Assembly (NCBI GenBank): GCA_003476705.1
Contig: DMVM01000034.1
Location: 1 to 12,551, forward strand
DNA: 12,551 nucleotides
Reading direction: 5' to 3'
From: Coprothermobacter sp.
Lineage (GTDB): Bacteria; Coprothermobacterota; Coprothermobacteria; Coprothermobacterales; Coprothermobacteraceae
Part shown: one piece after another, positions 7,602 to 12,551 of the stretch
Layout: the number at the start of each line of letters is the position of its first letter
How positions within the stretch are numbered: position 1 is the first letter of the stretch
Program-made: the position numbers and the translations under genes
Notes under the pieces: model-generated
Databases searched by the model: none
What the model was told of the DNA's origin: nothing
What the model saw: the letters and a program-made list of their open reading frames with translations, nothing else

Positions 7602-8607
7602 GAAATACTTGACTGTGTGGGTTGTATTATGCATGGCTGCCGGGGTACTGATAGGGCTATGGCTGCCGGGAATAACCGAATTTTTAGGCCAATTTGAATA
7701 TGCGTCGGTATCTGTACCGGTAGCGATTCTCATATGGCTTATGATATACCCCATGATGCTAAAGGTTGATTTCAGCAGCATCGTAAATGTCGGGAAGAAC
7801 CCCAAAGGGCTTATTGTTACATGGGTTACTAACTGGCTCATCAAGCCTTTTTCAATGTATGCGATAGCATCGTTTTTCTTCTTCTTTGTTTTCAAATCCT
7901 TCATTCCGCAGGATTTAGCCCGTCAGTATCTAGCCGGAGCGGTATTGCTGGGCGCTGCCCCATGCACAGCTATGGTATTTGTATGGAGTTATCTTACAAA
8001 GGGCGATCCTGCATATACATTGGTCCAAGTTGCTACTAACGACCTTATTATATTAATAGCGTTTGCTCCTATCGTTGCATTTTTGCTTGGTATAAGCGAT
8101 ATATCGGTGCCGTGGATGACACTTTTTTTATCGGTGGTACTTTTTGTTGTTATACCGCTGACAGGTGCATATCTTACAAGGCTATATATTACAAGGAGAA
8201 AAGGAACAGATTATTTTGAGAATAAATTTCTACCGAAATTCGATAACGTTACGGTAATTGGTTTATTGCTCACTTTGATCTTAATATTTTCATTCCAGGG
8301 CGAGGTTATAATAAATAATCCTATACACATAATATTGATCGCTATACCCCTCTCCATTCAAACGTTTCTCATATTTTTTATCGCTTATGGATGGGCTAAA
8401 ATGTGGCATCTTCCCCATAACGTGGCCGCACCGGCCGCCATGATAGGCGCAAGCAATTTCTTTGAGTTATCGGTGGCGGTGGCTATATCGTTATTCGGGC
8501 TTAAATCCCCAGCCGCACTTGCAACTATCGTAGGTGTATTAGTAGAAGTGCCGGTAATGCTCACACTTGTAAATATAGCGAACAAAACTAAACGTTGGTT
8601 CGAATAG
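7570..8607 (+). CDS. acr3: Acr3-type arsenite efflux permease
   Basis: A 345-residue polytopic membrane protein of the ACR3 (BART superfamily) arsenite exporters, which expel As(III) across the cytoplasmic membrane using the membrane potential. About ten hydrophobic segments are visible, beginning at 13-33. Family landmarks are VPVAILIWLMIYPMMLKVDF (49-68), then NPKGL, KPFSMYAIA (92-100), and GAAPCTAMVFVWSYL (128-142) with the essential C132. Further on are VATNDLIILIAFAP (154-167) and MIGASNFFELSVAVAI (291-306) with conserved E299. The length is normal and all key residues are present. AAAGGAGG sits 9 bases upstream of the ATG, inside the end of the arsR frame. It is followed at once by arsC. 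Confidence 0.95.
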   Translation: MSEQKGLGFFEKYLTVWVVLCMAAGVLIGLWLPGITEFLGQFEYASVSVPVAILIWLMIYPMMLKVDFSSIVNVGKNPKGLIVTWVTNWLIKPFSMYAIASFFFFFVFKSFIPQDLARQYLAGAVLLGAAPCTAMVFVWSYLTKGDPAYTLVQVATNDLIILIAFAPIVAFLLGISDISVPWMTLFLSVVLFVVIPLTGAYLTRLYITRRKGTDYFENKFLPKFDNVTVIGLLLTLILIFSFQGEVIINNPIHIILIAIPLSIQTFLIFFIAYGWAKMWHLPHNVAAPAAMIGASNFFELSVAVAISLFGLKSPAALATIVGVLVEVPVMLTLVNIANKTKRWFE

Positions 8608-8639
8608 AAAATAAAATTAGAAAAGAAAAGATGTATATT

Positions 8640-9032
8640 ATGTCTAAACCCAAGGTAGCATTTATATGCGTGCATAATTCTTGCCGTTCGCAAATGGCCG
8701 AAGCCATTGCAAAGCTGGTCGCGGCCGATGTTTTCGAAGCTTATTCGGCCGGCACTGAAACGAAGCCGCAGAGCAATCAGGATGCCGTAAAGGTTATACA
8801 GCGCCTGTATGGCGTTGATATGAACCAAACGCAGAAACCGAAACTTATATCCGATATACCGAATGTAGACATCGTCGTTACCATGGGATGCAATGTAAAT
8901 TGCCCATGGGTACCGTGCAAACATCGTGAAGACTGGGGGTTAGATGCTACCACTGGCAAACCGGAAGAAGAGTTTATAAAAACAGCAAGAATTATAGAAG
9001 ACAAAGTAAAGGACTTAAAAGAGCGTCAATAG
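8640..9032 (+). CDS. arsC: Arsenate reductase, low-molecular-weight phosphatase fold
   Basis: A cytoplasmic enzyme reducing As(V) to As(III), the substrate of Acr3. The 130 residues open MSKPKVAFICVHNSCRSQMAEA, with the phosphatase-type P-loop CX5R (C10 to R16). YSAGTE (35-40) and VVTMGC (79-84) follow. C84 and C88 provide the resolving cysteines of the thioredoxin-coupled class, C93 is an extra cysteine, and EDWGLDATTGKPEEEF contributes the conserved Asp. I chose 8640 because family proteins begin at the MSKPK-like strand and AAAGAAAAG ends 9 bases before; ATG 8631 (MYIMSKPK) is possible. The TAG at 9030-9032 abuts the insertion-sequence repeat, but the C-terminal helix looks complete. It lies 32 bases after acr3 in the same operon. 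Confidence 0.94.
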   Translation: MSKPKVAFICVHNSCRSQMAEAIAKLVAADVFEAYSAGTETKPQSNQDAVKVIQRLYGVDMNQTQKPKLISDIPNVDIVVTMGCNVNCPWVPCKHREDWGLDATTGKPEEEFIKTARIIEDKVKDLKERQ

Positions 9033-9084
9033 TCAGCGAAAATGTCATAATAAATGACTGATATTTATTCAACGAAAATTTCAT
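9032..9084. repeat. Insertion-sequence end with two transposase-binding-type repeats (transposase 3' side)
   Basis: GTCAGCGAAAATGTCAT (9032-9048) and TTCAACGAAAATTTCAT (9068-9084) begin 36 bases apart and match at 13 of 17 positions. They are the inverted counterparts of the repeats at 7041-7085. The first copy overlaps the last base of the arsC stop codon, so the cassette ends exactly at the element boundary. Confidence 0.6.
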
Positions 9085-9101
9085 AGCGAGGCATGGATTT
9101 A

Positions 9102-9538
9102 CTATAATTGGAACATTAAATATAGGTTATCTAAGTCTATATTTGGCGGTAATTTTCTAAAAGCAGGCTCGGGAACTTGAGGCTCTACGGCGAATCTTTT
9201 ATTCTATCTCTCCAGGAACTTAGGCAAAAACTCATTGGCCTTTCCCATAGAATCAATACCATAAAGCCTCAATTCTGCCTTGAGCCTGTCCTGAAAGTAT
9301 TCCATAGCCTCTCTATGCGGCCCTTAGCCTGAGGGGACCTGGCATTAATTATAGATATGCCCAATGCACTCATATCTATTTGGAATCGAGTTTCATTAAC
9401 TACTTTACCATCAAGCTGCTCCTCAATAGAGATTTTCATCCTTATTAGGAGAAGCAAAAATAGTATGCCTATCTGTATATAAAGATATAGGGATGCCATA
9501 ATTACTAATGATAGTACGCATGAGCTCAAAATAGCCAT
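9102..9538 (-). mobile_element. C-terminal half of an ISNCY/IS1202-like transposase, decayed
   Basis: On the minus strand the fragment starts FLHGYFELMRTIISNYGIP and continues through the second catalytic Asp segment LYTDRHTIFASPNKDE. After a frameshift come SIEEQLDGKVVNETRF and the Glu segment ARSPQAKGRIERLWNTF. A further frameshift leads to DRLKAELRLYGID, EFLPKFLER, a stop at 9206-9204, KRFAVEPQVPEPAF and NIDLDNLYLMF, and the frame ends at 9102. It supplies the second D and the E of the DDE triad missing from the left fragment and begins at the codons where that one stops. The normal C-terminal tail after IDLD is missing, probably through an internal deletion. At least two frameshifts and one stop make it inactive. 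Confidence 0.82.
9529..9538. repeat. Right copy of a 10-bp repeat at the edge of the ars island
   Basis: AAATAGCCAT is identical to 6489-6498 and in the same orientation. Joining the two copies end to end would put the N- and C-terminal transposase halves in frame. Confidence 0.6.
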
Positions 9539-9966
9539 GAAGGAAAAATGCTGACGGAATGGTGCTTTCACACTTAAAATTACTGTCTTCAACAAAGAGA
9601 AAGATAGTTGGTGGTTACGTCAAACCAAGCATCGGAATCCATGACATACCACTGATGAAAGGCGTATAGGTTTTCACTATGACGAAGACTTAAGAAGACT
9701 ATGAGATGTGAGCAAAAAGAAGAATAAATACCATGTTTCATAGCAACATTTTGCACTTATGTGGCGTATAATATCACTCATTAAAACCTGAAAGCGCGTT
9801 AGCACACCATTTAGGAAGTTGCTGCGCATAAGGTTGTGAGTCAGCTTAGAATAAGTAGATTTTCAAGAAGTACATTGGCGGGGAATTGGCTTCACTTAAT
9901 TAGGCAAGATAGGCTTTTGTTTTCTCGTATAACGGCGCGCCTCAGGACAAGGGGTGTGATTGAGAA
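9539..9966. other. Gene-free region between the transposase fragment and the dehydrogenase
   Basis: No convincing frame or RNA gene is visible in these 428 bases. A sub-repeat-like ATGACATACCACTGATG (9641-9657) vaguely resembles the insertion-sequence ends but differs by a gap. An 8-bp palindrome GGCGCGCC stands near 9935. The last part must carry the dehydrogenase promoter, which I cannot define. Confidence 0.4.
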
Positions 9967-10728
9967 ATGGATGGGAAGTTAAAGGGCAAAGTAGCAGTCA
10001 TAACCGGAGCAGGTTCCGGTATGGGAAGAGCTGCTTCCATTCTTTTTGCTCAAGAGGGCGCTAAAGTTGTAGCAGTGGACTATGTAGGAGAAACGGCAGA
10101 AGAAACAGTGCGGATGATCAAGAAAAAGGGCGGAGAGGCTGTAGCAGTTAAAGCAGACGTATCGCACTGGGAGGATGTTAACAAGGCTGTAGAGACAGCT
10201 GTGCAGCAGTACGGCAAGCTCGATATCATGGTCAACAATGCGGGTGTATTCGACAGCTTTAAATTTTGCTTAGACACCGATGAAGCGCTGTGGGAACGCA
10301 TCATCAACATAAACCTTAAAGGTGTGTTCTTCGGATGCAAGCGCGCAATCCAGCAGTTCCTTTCTCAAGGTAATGGTGGGGTTATTGTAAATACCGCATC
10401 CGTTGCAGGCTTAGGAGCCATGGCTGGTGGCACGGCGTACACCGCATCCAAGCATGGTGTTGTGGGTTTAACTAAGCAAATTGCATGTGAGTATGCCACG
10501 CAAGGTATCCGCGTGAACGCTGTGTGCCCTGGAGGCATCGCCACCGGCATGACGAAGGACCTGATGTCGGATCCGCAGACAGATCAGATGATCAAGATGA
10601 CGACGCCCATGGGACGTTGGGGAGAGCCTGAAGAGATTGCCGATGCGATGCTGTTCTTAGCCAGCGACGACTCCAAATATATTACTGGTGAGACGCTGCG
10701 TGTAGACGGCGGTTGGCGCGCAAAATAG
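9967..10728 (+). CDS. Short-chain dehydrogenase/reductase (classical SDR)
   Basis: A 253-residue NAD(P)-dependent oxidoreductase of the classical SDR family. Cofactor site TGAGSGMG is at 13-20. D38 at the end of the second strand (VVAVDY) favours NAD(H). D64 (ADV), the NNAG structural motif (90-93) and the Asn-Ser-Tyr-Lys catalytic set N116, S145, Y158 (YTASK) and K162 follow. PGG is at 188-190, and the C-terminal ITGETLRVDGGW is typical. Length and all key residues are normal, so it should be active in the cytoplasm. The substrate cannot be read; FabG-like, sugar or secondary alcohol dehydrogenases share these motifs. GGGG at 9950-9953 lies rather far (13 bases) from the ATG, and no closer site is seen. 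It is monocistronic, with a terminator after it. Confidence 0.93.
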   Translation: MDGKLKGKVAVITGAGSGMGRAASILFAQEGAKVVAVDYVGETAEETVRMIKKKGGEAVAVKADVSHWEDVNKAVETAVQQYGKLDIMVNNAGVFDSFKFCLDTDEALWERIININLKGVFFGCKRAIQQFLSQGNGGVIVNTASVAGLGAMAGGTAYTASKHGVVGLTKQIACEYATQGIRVNAVCPGGIATGMTKDLMSDPQTDQMIKMTTPMGRWGEPEEIADAMLFLASDDSKYITGETLRVDGGWRAK

Positions 10729-10752
10729 AATAAAAGCGTAAATTTACTAATT

Positions 10753-10789
10753 AGGCTTTTCATTTTTTCTAAATGTGGAGCCTTTTATT
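10753..10789 (+). terminator. Rho-independent terminator of the dehydrogenase gene
   Basis: Arms 10753-10765 and 10771-10783 pair over 13 positions, with two G-U wobbles and one mismatch in the middle. The loop is 5 bases, and TTTATT follows. It starts 25 bases past the stop codon of the dehydrogenase. Confidence 0.65.
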
Positions 10790-10837
10790 GCCAAATTTCT
10801 TTAAAACGGAAATGCTCTGCTCTCTTTAAGAGCTGGC

Positions 10838-11194
10838 ATGAGGGCTATGGCTCTGGTTTTGCCGATATGGATCTTGTCAGGTCTAACCTTTTCGGAAGCG
10901 CTGTCAGTATTTCTGTTCATAATGTCAACGGACATATTAGTGTTATTTGGCATGAGTGTTGTGAATGTCATTTTTCCCACGTTACATTCTTGGAATGTGC
11001 TTACGGTCTATTTACGCTTTGCTGTCTTTGCTCTGTCCATGGCTCCTGCTATTCTTGTTTCCCTGCTGATCGGCTTTTTAAGTCACAGTTTTCTCTGGGG
11101 CTACTTCGGTTTTGCCCTCGGTGCAGTCCTAACCGTTTTCTTACAGCTACTTATTGCAGATAAAATCTTTTGGCGCATGGAGATGCCAAGCTAG
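10838..11194 (+). pseudogene. C-terminal fragment of a multi-pass membrane protein, possibly an ABC-type exporter permease
   Basis: The frame gives 118 residues with about three or four hydrophobic spans: MALVLPIWILSGLTF, then residues 19-50, MAPAILVSLLIGFL near 68-81, and a last span near 87-107. It ends on a charged tail LLIADKIFWRMEMPS. Endings of the type LFxRxEx are common in ABC-2-type permeases, but I do not recognise the family with certainty. The frame is open only from about 10806, just after a stop and the dehydrogenase terminator, with no clear ribosome binding site. It therefore looks like the surviving 3' part of a larger gene. A small genuine membrane protein cannot be excluded. 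Confidence 0.4.
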
Positions 11195-11471
11195 TTATTC
11201 CCGGATGTAGTCGCATATAGTCTACTGCAACACAATTCAGCACTAACTAGAATCTTAGTTTCATTCTGTTTATTGAAGTAGCTTTTATTCCTAAGAAACA
11301 GGGCGATCTCATTCCTAGTTGGTCAGTATGTCCATTCTCGCTAGCTTGTTCTCATCGATTTTAAAACACTGGGTTTCATACGGCATAACAAATCATGGTA
11401 GGTACTGGGGGTAACATTTGGAAAAGGAGTGCTTCTTTACACTTAACTCTGCCGTAAGGCTGGGTAGCACC

Positions 11472-12197
11472 TTAAGATTTAGGTTGTGCGTACCTAAATA
11501 CGTGAAACATGCCAATCAGGATCAAGATTTCTCCAACAAAGAACACGTACCAATTGTAGTGACCTGGGACATACTGAGAAGCTAATTGCTGGAAGTGGGG
11601 ATTATTAGCCAGTGCCCAGATGTTTAGGGGCAGCCCTTCGCTCATAAGAAATGTAACGTAATCCTTGACGAATGAATAAAAGATAACTGCAGCTCCAGCG
11701 ATAAAGAGTGCCCAGTCAACACCCCTTATTCTTATGTATGCGCCTTTTTGCTGTAAATGCACAGTAGTAATTCCAAATACTATCATGGTCAATGAGCAGA
11801 TGACTGGTGCAAGCACTGGGCTGACCCATGGCACTGGTACAAAAAACAATACATCCCATGTCAAAATTGATGCTGGCCAGTCTAAGAATACCTTTAAGAA
11901 AACATAGTAAAAGATATCCCATAAACCAAACATGTAAAGAAAGTAAGCAAAACTTTGAACGGCGTTTTCGCCCACAGCTATCGCTGCAGTGACGAGCATT
12001 ACAAGGGTAGCTAACTCTCTCGACGACTCAATCAGTAATATCGTTGACGATGCAGGTTTCAGAGGAAGCGTAAACCCTTCCGGGTAGTAAAGCTGCCTTA
12101 AATAGACCACAACGGCGGCTTCCAGCAGCCCCATGGCTATGCCAAAAATCGCCAACGCGATCAGAGTTTTACTCTCTTTAGTAATGGTTGTTTTCAT
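11472..12197 (-). CDS. Uncharacterised multi-pass membrane protein with an LEAAVVVYLR motif
   Basis: A 241-residue integral membrane protein with about six hydrophobic segments (roughly 11-33, 63-80, 83-104, 116-147 as one or two, 161-180 and 214-234). Conspicuous polar residues lie in or beside membrane segments: GLLEAAVVVYLRQLYYPEGF (23-42), SSRELATL (58-65), WDIFYYVFLK (93-102) and WDVLFFVPVPWVSPVLAP (114-131). I have seen the LEAAVVVYLR..YYPEGF pattern in conserved hypothetical proteins of other bacteria, but know of no function. The start is uncertain: ATG 12197 gives MKTTITKES, GTG 12209 adds four residues, and neither has a good ribosome binding site. It lies 46 bases downstream of the truncated FrlC-like frame and may depend on that upstream transcription. 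Confidence 0.72.
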   Translation of the reverse strand: MKTTITKESKTLIALAIFGIAMGLLEAAVVVYLRQLYYPEGFTLPLKPASSTILLIESSRELATLVMLVTAAIAVGENAVQSFAYFLYMFGLWDIFYYVFLKVFLDWPASILTWDVLFFVPVPWVSPVLAPVICSLTMIVFGITTVHLQQKGAYIRIRGVDWALFIAGAAVIFYSFVKDYVTFLMSEGLPLNIWALANNPHFQQLASQYVPGHYNWYVFFVGEILILIGMFHVFRYAQPKS

Positions 12198-12243
12198 AAA
12201 AATAACCACACATGTAAGCTGCTCTTTTGAGTAATATTACCAG

Positions 12244-12551
12244 CTAAGTAATAACTTCTTGCTCCATACTGAGTTTGATATAATCCAAACTTTCACGTCT
12301 CATTATTTCTGAGCCGATCATCATGTTAAACGGATAGGCGTTGGTTTCAGGAGTAAAAGCTACTATAGGAACGCCATAATCTGCTGATAGCTGTTTTAGT
12401 TCTTCGATGTCGCCAGCTTTGAGGTCAAAAGGATAAGCGTGCGGACGTCCACCCCATATTTCTATGCCATCATACCCTAATCGTTTTGCATCATGGAAAG
12501 CCACTTTCAATGGGTACCTCATATATCCCGAAGTGAATAAAGAGATTTTCA
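12244..12551 (-). pseudogene. frlC: Truncated FrlC-like sugar (fructoselysine-type) epimerase
   Basis: The minus strand enters the window at the second base of what is almost surely the ATG. It reads [18 protein letters not shown], then [50 protein letters not shown] and [14 protein letters not shown]. This closely follows the N-terminal third of E. coli FrlC, a TIM-barrel fructoselysine 3-epimerase of the xylose-isomerase-like superfamily (family length about 276). Right after SME the similarity ends: QEVIT and a TAG at 12246-12244. The protein would have about 102 residues, lacking most of the barrel and the metal-binding residues. It is therefore a truncated, presumably inactive gene, cut by a deletion or rearrangement joining it to the membrane protein gene. 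Other sugar-phosphate epimerases of the superfamily are possible but fit less well. Confidence 0.8.

Noticed and set aside
7224..7904. A 226-residue minus-strand frame across arsR and acr3
   Set aside because: It is antisense to clearly recognised ars genes and has no likeness of its own.
6489..9538. CRISPR array or phage attachment site
   Set aside because: No evenly spaced repeats, integrase or tRNA gene is present; the repeats are explained by insertion-sequence ends.
9641..9657. ATGACATACCACTGATG as a third insertion-sequence end on the right side
   Set aside because: It resembles the sub-repeats only with a gap, is a single copy, and no transposase sequence adjoins it; chance is likely.

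Overview
The window looks like a moderately low-GC, Gram-positive-type thermophilic anaerobe. The main clues are a tungsten-type aldehyde:ferredoxin oxidoreductase (AOR) with its own polyferredoxin, a secreted subtilisin-like protease, strong purine-rich ribosome binding sites, and decayed insertion sequences of a type I associate with thermophilic anaerobes. The protease recalls proteolysin of Coprothermobacter. That genus is a guess from memory, not a result.

Layout. Positions 1-1335 (minus strand) hold a redox operon: a four-cluster polyferredoxin followed 5 bases later by AOR, whose C-terminal half lies beyond the left edge. Positions 1336-2152 are mostly non-coding and contain a short decayed fragment of a TrkA-C type domain. 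Positions 2153-4230 (plus) are a tight two-gene operon: a Tm-1-like/UPF0261 protein and a TIM-barrel 'PEP hydrolase-like' protein, the two halves that are fused in the plant virus-resistance protein Tm-1. A strong hairpin follows. Positions 4884-6206 (minus) encode the exported subtilase, with its own terminator and a 34-bp palindrome upstream.

Positions 6489-9538 are a small mobile island. An arsenic resistance cassette (promoter, operator, arsR with a one-base frameshift, acr3, arsC) sits exactly between two insertion-sequence ends. The N-terminal half of an ISNCY/IS1202-like transposase lies on its left and the C-terminal half on its right. The two halves stop at the same codons and share a 10-bp repeat, so joining the outer edges would rebuild a continuous transposase reading order. 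This suggests a circular or circularly permuted origin, or a collapsed composite transposon.

Positions 9967-10728 (plus) encode a short-chain dehydrogenase with a terminator. After it come a membrane-protein fragment (10838-11194), an uncharacterised multi-pass membrane protein on the minus strand (11472-12197), and the first 102 or so residues of a FrlC-like sugar epimerase that ends abruptly at a stop codon.

Working together: the polyferredoxin probably passes electrons from aldehyde oxidation by AOR to a soluble ferredoxin pool. The protease would supply peptides and amino acids, whose fermentation yields aldehydes. ArsC, Acr3 and ArsR form the usual arsenate reduction, arsenite export and sensing set. 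The Tm-1-like pair has no known bacterial function and is the least understood intact system here. The window as a whole is rich in decayed genes, typical of an accessory region.
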